From positions 1-64,000 of the forward strand of contig NZ_PHNJ01000009.1 of NCBI RefSeq assembly GCF_008122205.1: a stretch of 64,000 nucleotides of DNA, given 5' to 3'. Positions 23,760 through 32,605 of the stretch are shown piece after piece; the first letter of the stretch is position 1, and each line of letters starts with the position of its first letter. The translations under genes were made by a program, and so were the position numbers. This DNA comes from Natronococcus pandeyae. GTDB lineage: Archaea; Halobacteriota; Halobacteria; Halobacteriales; Natrialbaceae. The notes under the pieces were generated by a model. The model saw only the letters and a list, made by a program, of their open reading frames with translations, was not told the origin of the DNA and ran no database searches.

Positions 23760-25271
23760 GTGGGCCGTCGTCTCCCGAACCCGATCCGGTTGGGTATCCT
23801 CTGGATCGGACTCGCGCTCGCCCGTCTCGGCCTGATCGAGGCCGAGCGAGCGCGGCGTACGACGGACCTCGCGTGGCCACGCGTCGTCACCGGGATCGCG
23901 CGGATGTCGAAGAACGCCGTCGACGTCGCGATGGTCGGCGTCGCTGTCGGTTCCACGGCGATCGCCGGCGTCGGCTTCGCCTCGCCGTTCTGGGGGCTCG
24001 CCTTCGCCATCGGCGGCGGCGTCGCCGGTGGGACGATCGCGCTCGTCTCCCAGCGCTACGGCGCCGAGGCGTTCGATTCGCTCGGCCAGGCCGTCCGCTC
24101 CAGTACTGTTCTGGTCATCCTCCTCACGCTGCCAGTCACGGCGCTGTTCTGGACCTACCCGACGGAGCTGATCTCGATCATCGGTAACGATCCCGAGACG
24201 ATCGCGCTGGGCGCGGCGTACCTGCAGATCGTCGGACTCGGCATTCCCTTCGCCGGCCTCAACCTCATCGGTAGCCGCACCTTCGTCGGGATGGACGACT
24301 CCTGGACCCCGATGGTCGTCCGCGCCGGTGGGGCCGTCGCCAACATCGTGCTCAACGCCGTCCTCATCTTCGGCCTCGGTATGGGCGTCGAAGGCGCGGC
24401 GATGGGGACCGTCCTCGCGAACGTCGTCGTCACCGCGACCTTCGCCGTCGGACTCGTCGCGGGATGGCTCCCCGGCGTGGGGACGTTCCCGGTCAGCATC
24501 GACCCCTTCGGGAGCTACTTCCACGCGGAAACCGTCCGGGACCTGACCACCATCGGCCTCCCCGTCCTGGGGACGAAGTCCGTCTGGACGACCGCCGAGT
24601 TCCCGATGCTCGCGATCGTCGCGCTCTTCGGACCACAGGTCGTCGCCGCCTACGTCATCGCTCGGCGGATCTGGGGGCTGATGAACACGCCCGGCTGGGG
24701 GTTCGGACTGGCCGCCTCGAGCCTGGTCGGCCAGGAACTCGGCGGCGGCGACGAGGGCCAGGCGGAGCGATACGGCCGAGAGATCATCCGGTTCGCCGTC
24801 GCGATCTACGTCGTCGCGGCCATCATCGTCTTCGTCTTTGCGGAGCCGATCGTCCTCCTCTTTACCGACGATCCGGCCGAACTCTCGATTCCGACTGCGG
24901 TCTCGCTCATCTACGCGGCCTGTCTCGCCGTTATCCTGAAGGGGGTCTCGACGGGTGCCGACGGCGCGCTCAAGGCCAGCGGCGACACGCGCTGGCCCTT
25001 TTACAGCCAGCTCGTCGGGATGTTCGGGCTCGCGATTCCGCTGGCGTACCTCGGCGCCGCAGGACTCATGATCCCGTCGCTGTCGGTTCCAGTACTCGGC
25101 CTGACCGTTCCCGGCGCCTCCATTCCGCCCCTCGGTCTGACGGGACTGTACCTCGCCTTCGTCGCCGAGACCGCCGCGCCGGCCGCGATCAACTACTACC
25201 GGTTCTCGACCGGGCAGTGGAAGGTGATCAGCCGGGGCTACCGACCGGACGCGGCACCCGCCGACGACTGA
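23760..25271 (+). CDS. MATE-family multidrug/cation antiporter
   Basis: A 503-residue integral membrane protein of the MATE family, which expels organic cations or drugs in exchange for Na+ or H+. About twelve transmembrane helices are visible as two similar halves (for example VAMVGVAVGSTAIAGVGFAS early on, and a second set after residue 280). The start is a GTG at 23760. It is preceded by a TATA-like run around 23724-23731 and gives GRRLPNPIRLGILWIGLALA, the usual haloarchaeal N-terminus. No ATG start is available in this region. Confidence 0.9.
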   Translation: MGRRLPNPIRLGILWIGLALARLGLIEAERARRTTDLAWPRVVTGIARMSKNAVDVAMVGVAVGSTAIAGVGFASPFWGLAFAIGGGVAGGTIALVSQRYGAEAFDSLGQAVRSSTVLVILLTLPVTALFWTYPTELISIIGNDPETIALGAAYLQIVGLGIPFAGLNLIGSRTFVGMDDSWTPMVVRAGGAVANIVLNAVLIFGLGMGVEGAAMGTVLANVVVTATFAVGLVAGWLPGVGTFPVSIDPFGSYFHAETVRDLTTIGLPVLGTKSVWTTAEFPMLAIVALFGPQVVAAYVIARRIWGLMNTPGWGFGLAASSLVGQELGGGDEGQAERYGREIIRFAVAIYVVAAIIVFVFAEPIVLLFTDDPAELSIPTAVSLIYAACLAVILKGVSTGADGALKASGDTRWPFYSQLVGMFGLAIPLAYLGAAGLMIPSLSVPVLGLTVPGASIPPLGLTGLYLAFVAETAAPAAINYYRFSTGQWKVISRGYRPDAAPADD

Positions 25272-25363
25272 GACGGTCGGTGAAACGACTTCCCGCTCGA
25301 TCGTAGCGCCATATTGCGATCGAACGGGCGATTACTTTCAACCGACCGTATGAACGCGACCGC

Positions 25364-25750
25364 TCAGTCGAGTTCGGGGATCGGAACGACGACGACCGGC
25401 CACGACGCAGCCTCGAGGAGATCCCGCGTCGTCGACCCGACCCCAACGTCTGACCCCGACGTGCCGCCGCGGGAGCCGACGACGATCTCGTCGGCGTCGA
25501 CCTCGGCGGCGGCCTCGAGAAGGACTGGGGCGGGCTCTCCCTCCCGGAGGTCGGTCTCGACGCTGCCGACGGTCGCGAGGCGAACGGGTGCGACGTTCAG
25601 CGCCTCCTGTCCGTCGCGCCGGACGACCCGGTCGTCAGCTGGGAACGCGGCGATCACGCTGACGTCGTCCTCGGGAGTTGCTCGCCGCTCGAGGTAGTCA
25701 CAGATCGCTGCGGTCGTGTGGACGGAGTCGGTGCCGACGAGAAACTGCAT
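25364..25750 (-). CDS. Universal stress protein (UspA family), short
   Basis: A 128-residue Usp-fold protein starting MQFLVGTDSVHTTAAICDYL. The C-terminal part contains DEIVVGSRGGTSGSDVGVGSTT and ends VVVVPIPELD. The G-rich segment resembles the ATP-binding loop but is shifted from the canonical spacing. It is the last gene on the minus strand before the proline dehydrogenase gene, whose end is 42 bases away; co-transcription with the upstream proline genes is possible. Confidence 0.82.
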   Translation of the reverse strand: MQFLVGTDSVHTTAAICDYLERRATPEDDVSVIAAFPADDRVVRRDGQEALNVAPVRLATVGSVETDLREGEPAPVLLEAAAEVDADEIVVGSRGGTSGSDVGVGSTTRDLLEAASWPVVVVPIPELD

Positions 25751-25792
25751 ACCGCTCCCTGCTCGGGGCGTTCCAAAGAAGCTGCCGGGGAG

Positions 25793-26647
25793 TTAGCTCA
25801 CGATCGCTCGCAGCGCGAACAGGACGTTCTCCTTGCGCTCCCGGAGTCGCCGATAGAAGTAGGACATCCACCTGTTGCCGTAGGGAATGTACTGATAGAC
25901 CGTCACGTCGTCGCTCGCCAGTTCGTACTGGGCGTCGGTCCGGACACCCATCAGCATCTGCACCTCGTACGGCGTTCCGTGCGTTCGGTGAAGCTCTCGA
26001 ACGTGTGCGATCATGGCCGGATCGTGGCTGCCGATCGCGATCCCGTCCTCGAACTGTTCGAACATGAACTCGAGGTGCTCGCGATAGGCCTTGTCCACCT
26101 GGTCCTTTTGCTTGTAAGCGATCTCTGTCGGTTCGTCGTACGCGCCCTTGACGAGTCGGACCTTGCCCGGAACGTCGGCGAGTCGTTCCAGATCCTCGCG
26201 GGTTCGTTTGAGGTTCGCCTGCACGCAGAGTCCCATTCCGCCGTCGGAACGCTCACCGCCGTCGTGACGGCGGGCGAGCGACTCGAAGACGTCGAGCGTG
26301 ACGTCGGTCGTCGTGTGGTCTTCCATATCGACCCAGACGAAGACGCCGCGTTCGGCGCCGTGGTCGGCGATCTTCGTGAGGTTCGCTTCGAACTCGTCGT
26401 CGCCCACGCCGAGACCGATCTGGGAGGGTTTCACCGAGACGCAGGCGTCGACGTCCGTCGCAGCGATCTCGTCGATCAGTTCGAGGTACGCGTTCGTATC
26501 CGAAATGGCGCTGGCGGGATCGTGGTAGTGTTCGCCGAGAAGATTGAGAATGCCCGAAACGTTCCGTCGGTTGAGTACCGCAACGTGGTCGAGCGCTTCA
26601 CCGGGTGTTTCACCGGCGACGAACTTGCTCGCGACTGGCGGAATCAT
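25793..26647 (-). CDS. Proline dehydrogenase
   Basis: A 284-residue FAD enzyme that oxidises proline to pyrroline-5-carboxylate, feeding electrons to the membrane. The TIM-barrel signatures are CVSVKPSQIG, VWVDMEDH, the segment VRLVKGAYDEP, and the C-terminal MLMGVR with YIPYGNRWMSYFYRRLRER, whose arginines bind the substrate. The length fits monofunctional ProDH. A P5C/aldehyde dehydrogenase gene and a racemase-family gene lie within 4 kb, which supports a catabolic role. Confidence 0.92.
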   Translation of the reverse strand: MIPPVASKFVAGETPGEALDHVAVLNRRNVSGILNLLGEHYHDPASAISDTNAYLELIDEIAATDVDACVSVKPSQIGLGVGDDEFEANLTKIADHGAERGVFVWVDMEDHTTTDVTLDVFESLARRHDGGERSDGGMGLCVQANLKRTREDLERLADVPGKVRLVKGAYDEPTEIAYKQKDQVDKAYREHLEFMFEQFEDGIAIGSHDPAMIAHVRELHRTHGTPYEVQMLMGVRTDAQYELASDDVTVYQYIPYGNRWMSYFYRRLRERKENVLFALRAIVS

Positions 26648-26673
26648 CTACTGAAAGCGTGTGAGACGAGGGG

Positions 26674-26680
26674 CATAAAC
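26674..26680 (-). promoter_or_regulatory. TATA-like box for proline dehydrogenase
   Basis: Minus strand GTTTATG, 27-33 bases before the start codon at 26647. Short-leader promoter inferred from spacing. Confidence 0.45.
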
Positions 26681-26815
26681 CGCTACCCGACCAATTCGAT
26701 CAGCCCGAACGTGGCAGATAAAAAGGCACGAACAGTCGATCACGTCGGTCTCGACGCCCTCGAGGAACTCGATCTCGTCGGTGTCCCCAGATCGGTCGAT
26801 CTCTCCGTCGACACC

Positions 26816-27571
26816 TCACAGCGATTCGACGTCGTCGTTCGGATTGAGCAGTTTCGCTTCGGCTTTCCGGAGGTGCTCGAGGAGCGTCGTCTTCGCGAGG
26901 CCGGCCTCGTCGGCGAGTTCCCGCGTCGTAATCTCGCGGGGCCACGCGTAGTAGTCGTGCTCGCAGGCGAGTTCGTAGATCTCGCGCTGGCGCTCCGACA
27001 GCGTGTCGACCCGGCGCGGAATGTCCGCGGACCGGGACTCGTGCGAGTAGATCTTGGTCACGGAGACTTCCGCGTCGTACTCCGTGCGTATCGCGTCGAG
27101 GCGCTCGTTGAGTGTGTCTCGATCGGTTTCGTCGACGAACACCGACCAGTACTCGAGTCCGTCGCGGATTCGAACCGGAGCATCCTGCAAGAACCCCTGG
27201 GAGACGAGGCCGTCGCTGATCGTGTTCCGGGGATCGTACTCGACGAACAGTTCCTTCGTCGTGTTCCCCGGGGTCGGCCCGCGATGTTCGAACTCGTAGC
27301 GTCGCTGCATCTCGGCGACCGACGACGTAAGCTCTGACTCCCGAGTCGCCTCGATGAGCGCGTCTATCGACTCGAACGAGTCGCCGTAGACGGTGAAGTG
27401 GCCCTTGACCTTCCCGTCGGCCGCATTGTACACCGTGTGTGCGATCAGGCCCGCGTCCGTCTTTTCGGTCATCTCGAGCGTCCAGCAGTCCGGGTGCCAG
27501 ACCTCGAGGGTGAGACGTGCACCGCGGGGGACGTGTCCCTCGAGCGCAGAAGAATCTGGATCAGAGTTCAT
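26816..27571 (-). CDS. Bacterio-opsin-activator-type HTH regulator
   Basis: A 251-residue transcription regulator. The N-terminal 180 residues form the conserved sensor-like region of this haloarchaeal class. The C-terminal HTH_10 domain has the signature LSERQREIYELACEHDYYAWP with ELADEAGLAKTTLLEHLRKAEAKLL as the recognition part. Placed between the proline dehydrogenase gene and the divergently transcribed aldehyde dehydrogenase gene, it is the natural candidate to control proline use; this is inferred from position only. Start chosen at ATG 27569-27571, about 30 bases after a TATA-like CTTTATC. Confidence 0.9.
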   Translation of the reverse strand: MNSDPDSSALEGHVPRGARLTLEVWHPDCWTLEMTEKTDAGLIAHTVYNAADGKVKGHFTVYGDSFESIDALIEATRESELTSSVAEMQRRYEFEHRGPTPGNTTKELFVEYDPRNTISDGLVSQGFLQDAPVRIRDGLEYWSVFVDETDRDTLNERLDAIRTEYDAEVSVTKIYSHESRSADIPRRVDTLSERQREIYELACEHDYYAWPREITTRELADEAGLAKTTLLEHLRKAEAKLLNPNDDVESL

Positions 27572-27598
27572 CTGACACTGTAGCGGTGTGGAGGGGAG

Positions 27599-27605
27599 AT
27601 AAAGG
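27599..27605 (-). promoter_or_regulatory. TATA-like box for the HTH regulator
   Basis: Minus strand CTTTATC, 28-34 bases before the regulator start. It lies within the short divergent region shared with the aldehyde dehydrogenase promoter. Confidence 0.4.
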
Positions 27606-27663
27606 TGACCACACCGACCATGGGAGGCGGCCGATACAGGGGGGTGGGATGCCACCAGCGAGT

Positions 27664-29199
27664 ATGAGCCAGCAGACAGGGGCGCAGACGCATCGACATT
27701 ACATCGCCGGCGAGTGGACTGAGGGGACCGGTTCGGAGACGTTCGAGAGCGAGAACCCGGCGACGGGCGAGACGCTCGCGACGTTCAACCGCGGGACGGC
27801 CGACGACGTCGACGCCGCCCTCGAGGCCGCCGAGGACGCCTTCGAGGAGTGGCGCGACCTCTCCTACATCGACCGCGCGGAGTACCTCTGGGACATCTAC
27901 CACGAGCTGCGCGAACGAACCGACGAACTCGGGGAGATCGTCACGAAGGAGTGCGGCAAGGAGATCTCGGAGGGGAAAGCCGACGTCATCGAGGCCTACC
28001 ACATGGTCGAGTGGGCCGCAGCGAACGCCCGCCACCCTCACGGCGACGTGATTCCGAGCGAAATCCCCTCGAAGGACGCCTACATGCGCCGGAAACCTCG
28101 CGGCGTCATCGGCTGTGTCACGCCCTGGAACTTCCCGGTCGCGATCCCGTTCTGGCACATGGCCGTCGCGCTCGTCGAGGGGAACACGGTCGTCTGGAAG
28201 CCCGCCGAGCAGACGCCGTGGTGCGGCCAGATTATCGCCGAGATGTTCGAGGACGCCGGCGTTCCCGAGGGCGTCTTCAACATGGTCCAGGGCTTCGGCG
28301 ACGCCGGCGCGGCGATCACCGACGACGGCCGCGTCGACACCGTCCTCTTTACGGGATCGGCGGAGGTCGGTCACGAGATCGCGAGCAAGGTCGGCGGCGA
28401 ACCCGGCAAACTCGCGGCCTGCGAGATGGGTGGCAAGAACGGGGTCATCGTCGCGGACGACGCCGATCTCGACATCGCCGTTCACTCTGCGGTCATGTCG
28501 AGTTTCAAGACGACCGGCCAGCGCTGCGTCTCGAGTGAGCGGCTGATCGTTCACGAGGACGTCTACGACGAGTTCAAAGAACGGTTCGTCGAGGTCGCCC
28601 AGACCATCGCGGTCGACGACCCGCTCGAGGAGGACACGTTCATGGGGCCGGCCATCGAGGCCGAGCACGTCGAGAAGATCCACAAACACAACGAACTCGC
28701 CCGCGAGGAAGAGGCCGAGGTACTGGTCGATCGTGCGGAACTTCCCGAAAGTGAGATTCCGGACGGTCACGAGGACGGCCACTGGGTCGGCCCGTTCGTC
28801 TACGAGATCGAGTACGACTCCGACCTGCGCTGTCTCCAGGAGGAGTGTTTCGGTCCCCACGTCGCCCTGCTCGAGTACTCGGGTGATATCGATCGGGCAC
28901 TCGAGATCCACAACGACACGAACTACGGACTCGCCGGTGCGATCATCTCCGAGGACTACCGCAAGATCCACCAGTTCCGCGACGAGGGCGAGGTCGGCCT
29001 CGCCTACGCGAACCTGCCGTGTATCGGTGCGGAGGTTCACCTGCCCTTCGGCGGCGTCAAGAAATCCGGTAACGGCTACCCGAGCGCTCGCGAGGTCATC
29101 GAGGCCGTCACCGAGCGCACTGCGTTCACGCTCAACAACTCCGACGACATCGAGATGGCCCAGGGGCTCTCGGCCGACATCACGACCCAGGACGACTGA
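27664..29199 (+). CDS. Aldehyde dehydrogenase, probably 1-pyrroline-5-carboxylate dehydrogenase
   Basis: A 511-residue NAD(P)-dependent aldehyde dehydrogenase. The cofactor region includes TPWNFPVAIPFWH and FTGSAEVGHEIA. The catalytic pair is Glu254 in EMGGKN and Cys288 in GQRCVSSE. The neighbouring proline dehydrogenase suggests it oxidises glutamate semialdehyde to glutamate, the second step of proline breakdown. By sequence alone another aldehyde is possible. The ATG at 27664 (MSQQTGAQTHRHYIAGEW) fits the family; another ATG five codons upstream exists. Confidence 0.88.
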   Translation: MSQQTGAQTHRHYIAGEWTEGTGSETFESENPATGETLATFNRGTADDVDAALEAAEDAFEEWRDLSYIDRAEYLWDIYHELRERTDELGEIVTKECGKEISEGKADVIEAYHMVEWAAANARHPHGDVIPSEIPSKDAYMRRKPRGVIGCVTPWNFPVAIPFWHMAVALVEGNTVVWKPAEQTPWCGQIIAEMFEDAGVPEGVFNMVQGFGDAGAAITDDGRVDTVLFTGSAEVGHEIASKVGGEPGKLAACEMGGKNGVIVADDADLDIAVHSAVMSSFKTTGQRCVSSERLIVHEDVYDEFKERFVEVAQTIAVDDPLEEDTFMGPAIEAEHVEKIHKHNELAREEEAEVLVDRAELPESEIPDGHEDGHWVGPFVYEIEYDSDLRCLQEECFGPHVALLEYSGDIDRALEIHNDTNYGLAGAIISEDYRKIHQFRDEGEVGLAYANLPCIGAEVHLPFGGVKKSGNGYPSAREVIEAVTERTAFTLNNSDDIEMAQGLSADITTQDD

Positions 29200-29501
29200 G
29201 CGCCTCGACGGCCGGCCGTTCCATAGCATCCGATTCGGCTCCGTCGAAAGCCGCTATTTTGAGACGAGACCGTCGCTGCGGGCTTCGTCCCACGGCAGCA
29301 GGAACCGCTTGCACCAGTGGTGGATCTTCTTCGGGAACCGTCGGTTCCGTTTGCCTCTCTACCTGACAGCTGCTTCGGTCACGAATTGCTTCGGAGAGGA
29401 GAATTCTAACAGTCCCTCCGTCTTCGTTTTCCGTTCCCTTCTGTTCCCTTCCGTCCGACTCCCCTCCCGTCGAACGACCGGAAACGGCAGCGCTGATCCG
29501 C
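29200..29501. other. Convergent intergenic region
   Basis: 302 bases between two converging genes. No ORF or RNA is recognised. A pyrimidine-rich run at about 29410-29470 (TTCCGTTCCCTT-like units) could serve as a termination region. Confidence 0.35.
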
Positions 29502-30518
29502 TCAGTCGCCCCCGGTCGCGGTCGAAAGCGAAAAGCTGGCCAGGTCGTCGCGCTCGTCTCTGAGGAACGTGTGCTGGCCGGTGATGTGAGCGGAGCCGGT
29601 CACCTCGGGCGTCGTTACCGTAATTCCCTTCCGCGAGGTCGCCTCGAGGAGCCGTCCCGAAAACCGCGTGCCGATGATACTCTCGTAGCGATACGGTTCC
29701 TCGACCGCTAGCTCTCCGTCGTGGTGGAGCAGCGTCATCTTGGCGCAGGTGCCCGTTCCGCAGGGGGAGCGATCCACCTGGCCGTCGCCGAAGACGACGA
29801 CGTTCCGGTCCGCGTCCTCGCCGCGCTCGTAGCACTCGACGATCGACACCTCGTCTCGCTCGCCCGTAAACGGGTGCGTGATCTCGAGAGCGTCGTTGAC
29901 GGCGCTGCGGATGGCGAGTCCGAGTTCGACGAACTCGTCGGCGCGTTTGGGCTCGACCGCGACCCCGATCTCGTCGGCGTCGACCAGCGCGAACGCGTTG
30001 CCGGCGAAGACGACGTCGACGGGGATCGAGTGGACCGCGCCGTCGTACTCGACCGAGACCGTCACGGCGTCGTAGACGAACGAGTCGACGTTCTCGATCG
30101 CGACACGTTCGACGCGCCCGTCGACCATCGTTGGATGCGTGCGAACGAGGCCAGCCGGCGTTTCGACGATCACCGTCTCGCGGTGTGCGAGCTGCCCGGT
30201 TTCGATCAGCGCCGTCACGGCGCCGATGGTTCCGTGTCCGCACATGTCGAGATAGCCGCGACTGTCCATGAAGAACAGCCCGAGGTCGGCCTCGTCGGCT
30301 CGAGGCTCGGCCGGGACCGCGCCGAACATATCGTCGTGGCCGCGCGGTTCGCACATCAGTAGCTCGCGCAGCCAGTCGTGGCTCTCTGCGAACCGATCTC
30401 GCTGGTCGGCGACGCTGCCGCCGCGAATCTGCGATCGGTCGACGCCGCTCGTGACGATACGAGTGGGCTCGCCTGCCGTGTGGGTATCGAGCGTTTCGAT
30501 GAGTGTGTTGGTCTGCAT
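29502..30518 (-). CDS. Proline racemase / hydroxyproline epimerase family
   Basis: A 338-residue cofactor-independent racemase/epimerase. Both catalytic cysteines are visible: Cys93 in DMCGHGTIGA and Cys253 in DRSPCGTGTCA. Trans-3-hydroxyproline dehydratases lack the second cysteine, so racemase or 4-hydroxyproline epimerase activity is more likely. The enzyme would convert L-hydroxyproline or L/D-proline for further breakdown. It lies next to the amino acid transporter and close to the proline catabolic genes. Substrate choice between proline and hydroxyproline is undecided. Confidence 0.9.
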   Translation of the reverse strand: MQTNTLIETLDTHTAGEPTRIVTSGVDRSQIRGGSVADQRDRFAESHDWLRELLMCEPRGHDDMFGAVPAEPRADEADLGLFFMDSRGYLDMCGHGTIGAVTALIETGQLAHRETVIVETPAGLVRTHPTMVDGRVERVAIENVDSFVYDAVTVSVEYDGAVHSIPVDVVFAGNAFALVDADEIGVAVEPKRADEFVELGLAIRSAVNDALEITHPFTGERDEVSIVECYERGEDADRNVVVFGDGQVDRSPCGTGTCAKMTLLHHDGELAVEEPYRYESIIGTRFSGRLLEATSRKGITVTTPEVTGSAHITGQHTFLRDERDDLASFSLSTATGGD

Positions 30519-30539
30519 GATCGAACGTTAGCGGGGTGA

Positions 30540-30857
30540 TTACAGCCGATCGAGCGACTCGATCTCCTCTCGACTCCAGTCGTAGAAGTGCCGATCGGTT
30601 TCCTCGAGGACGTCGACGCACTCGTTGTACTGGCGCCGAGCCTGATCCGCCAGCGGGTCGTCTGGATTGTCCTCGACCCACTCGCGCAGTTCGGCGAGCG
30701 CTTGCGGCGAGTAGGTGTCGATCCGATCCTGGTGCTCGAGAAGTTCGACCTTGCGCCCCTCCTGGCGCAGGGTGCGGACGAGCGCCCAGCTAGCGATCCC
30801 CCAGAACGTGAGCAGCGTGAACGCGAGCATGCCGAGAACGGGGCCTGTCAGCGCCAT
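30540..30857 (-). CDS. Small membrane subunit of NSS transporter
   Basis: A 105-residue protein with one N-terminal transmembrane helix (about residues 7-28, MLAFTLLTFWGIASWALV) and a charged helical cytoplasmic tail. It starts directly at the stop of the NSS transporter gene with a one-base overlap. Such tiny partners, as in bacterial MetP-MetS, are known for NSS amino acid importers. The function is inferred from position and topology rather than from sequence identity. Confidence 0.75.
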   Translation of the reverse strand: MALTGPVLGMLAFTLLTFWGIASWALVRTLRQEGRKVELLEHQDRIDTYSPQALAELREWVEDNPDDPLADQARRQYNECVDVLEETDRHFYDWSREEIESLDRL

Positions 30858-32317
30858 CAGTCGTCACCTCCTGGAACCTTCGTCGCCTCAGAGCGTGCGT
30901 CTCGTCTGCTCACCAGAGACATGAGCACGTAGCCGATAATCGGGAATCCGACGAGTACGGCCATTCCGCCGTACATCTCGGCCGTACCGAAGTTGTCGTA
31001 GGCGAAGTACCCCATGATGAAGATCATCACCGCGGGAATCACGTACTTGATAACCGGGTCCCACCAGCGTCCGACGTAGATGCCGGCGTTCTGGTTGACC
31101 GCGAGCAGACGCAGGCGTTTTGGCCCCATGACCCAGCCGATGATGCCGATGATCATGAGCGTGGCCAGCGGCAGTCCCCAGTTTGCGAAGACGAAGTCCA
31201 GATAGTCCAGGATCGCGACGTCGTACGCACTCGGGATTCCGAGCAGCCAGATACCGCCACAGACGCCGAGAACGGTCTGTGTGCGGTCAAATCGCGTTTC
31301 CTCCGCCACCGTCGTCACGCCGACTTCGGTGATGAGGAGACCCGACGTGAACGTCGCCAGGAAGAACCCGACGAAGAACAGTATGCCAACGAGACCACCG
31401 AGCGGAATCTCTGGGAACACTTGAACGAGCGAGACGAACGCAAGTCCGGGGCCCGCGTTGGGCTCGGCGCCGACCGCGAAGACGATCGGAAAGATCGCGA
31501 GCGCTGCGAGGATGCCGACGCTCGACTCGCCGATCGCCGTGAACACGCCGCCGCCGAGCGGGACGTCGTCGTACTCTCGCAGGTAGCTCCCGATCGTCAT
31601 CGCGATCCCCCAGCCGAGTCCGGTCGAGAAGAGCGCCTGTCCGAGTGCGGCGATCCAGGTGTCGCTGTAGGTCAGGTACTCCCACTGGATGCCGAAGGTA
31701 AACGCCAGACCCTCGCTCGCGCCGGGAAGCGTCAGTCCGCGAACCGTCATGACGACGAGCGAAATCACCAGTGCCGGCACGGCGTACACGACGATCCGCT
31801 CGACACCCTCGCGGATACCGAGTGCGAGCACTCCGGCGATCGCTGCCATTACCACGGTGTGAAGCCCGACCACGAGTAGCCCGTTCTCGAACATGTCGTC
31901 CATGAACGCTCCTGCCTCGAAGCCGGGTGCCGTGAACGTGAACAGCAGCGAGTGGACCGCGTAGTACAGCGTCCAGCCGATTACGGGCGAGTAGTACGAC
32001 ATCAACGCGATGTTCACCATCAACACGACGACGCCGAACCCGACCATGCCGCCGCGGCCGGTAACGTCGCGAAACGCGCCGACGATTCCCTTGTTTGTGT
32101 ACCGTCCTAACGCCACTTCTGCCATCAAGCCCGGAACTGCGAGAACGAACAGCAAGACGAGAAACGCGACGATGAACGCGCCCCCGCCGTTGTCGCCCAT
32201 GACGAAGGGGAAACGCCAGATGTTCCCTGCGCCGACCATGGCGCCGACCATCGCCATCAAGAACCCGAATCGCGTCCCCCACTCTGCTCGTGCAGTCTTT
32301 GCCTCTGAATTTGCCAT
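30857..32317 (-). CDS. Sodium-dependent amino acid transporter (NSS/SNF family)
   Basis: A 486-residue secondary importer that couples Na+ entry to uptake of an amino acid or similar compound. The helix 1 signature GAGNIWRFPFVMGDNGGG is present, with about twelve transmembrane helices. ALGQALFSTGLGWGIAMTIGSY corresponds to the helix 6 region. Start chosen at ATG 32315-32317 (MANSEAKTARAEWGTRFGFL). It forms an operon with its small subunit. The racemase and proline genes nearby suggest proline or hydroxyproline as substrate, but this is a guess from context. Confidence 0.92.
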   Translation of the reverse strand: MANSEAKTARAEWGTRFGFLMAMVGAMVGAGNIWRFPFVMGDNGGGAFIVAFLVLLFVLAVPGLMAEVALGRYTNKGIVGAFRDVTGRGGMVGFGVVVLMVNIALMSYYSPVIGWTLYYAVHSLLFTFTAPGFEAGAFMDDMFENGLLVVGLHTVVMAAIAGVLALGIREGVERIVVYAVPALVISLVVMTVRGLTLPGASEGLAFTFGIQWEYLTYSDTWIAALGQALFSTGLGWGIAMTIGSYLREYDDVPLGGGVFTAIGESSVGILAALAIFPIVFAVGAEPNAGPGLAFVSLVQVFPEIPLGGLVGILFFVGFFLATFTSGLLITEVGVTTVAEETRFDRTQTVLGVCGGIWLLGIPSAYDVAILDYLDFVFANWGLPLATLMIIGIIGWVMGPKRLRLLAVNQNAGIYVGRWWDPVIKYVIPAVMIFIMGYFAYDNFGTAEMYGGMAVLVGFPIIGYVLMSLVSRRDARSEATKVPGGDD

Positions 32318-32351
32318 GATTGATCCTATCACACGGGCGGAACCGAACCAT

Positions 32352-32360
32352 ACTATATGT
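32352..32360 (-). promoter_or_regulatory. TATA-like box for the NSS transporter
   Basis: Minus strand ACATATAGT, 35-43 bases before the transporter ATG. Inferred promoter with a leader of about ten bases. Confidence 0.4.
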
Positions 32361-32430
32361 GGCGTCGTCCATGGTCGGGTTTCCCGCAGACGACCGTCGA
32401 TCGGCGTTCGGTCACTCGAGACCGGCCCCG

Positions 32431-32485
32431 ACTATCCAGCGGCCGTCTCGAGCGGATCTAACTATCCGGGACCGTCTCGAGCGGG
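32431..32485. repeat. Imperfect 25-base direct repeat before the EF-1alpha gene
   Basis: Two tandem copies of ACTATCC(A/G)G-x-CCGTCTCGAGCGG begin at 32431 and 32461. They lie in the divergent region between the NSS transporter and EF-1alpha genes. Role unknown; no other copies were noticed. Confidence 0.5.
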
Positions 32486-32605
32486 CGAGAGGCCTCGCAC
32501 CCGCGTCGGTTCTGACTGAAGTAACGGGCACCCCGAACGCTCCAGATGTGCTATCTATTGACAAACATTTACGCTTCGTCAACGGCTAGTCACTAGAGGA
32601 GCACT

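Noticed and set aside
27568-29229. A 553-codon minus-strand frame opposite the aldehyde dehydrogenase gene
   Set aside because: Shadow of a clear ALDH gene with catalytic residues; the antisense product is a high-GC artefact with no domain.
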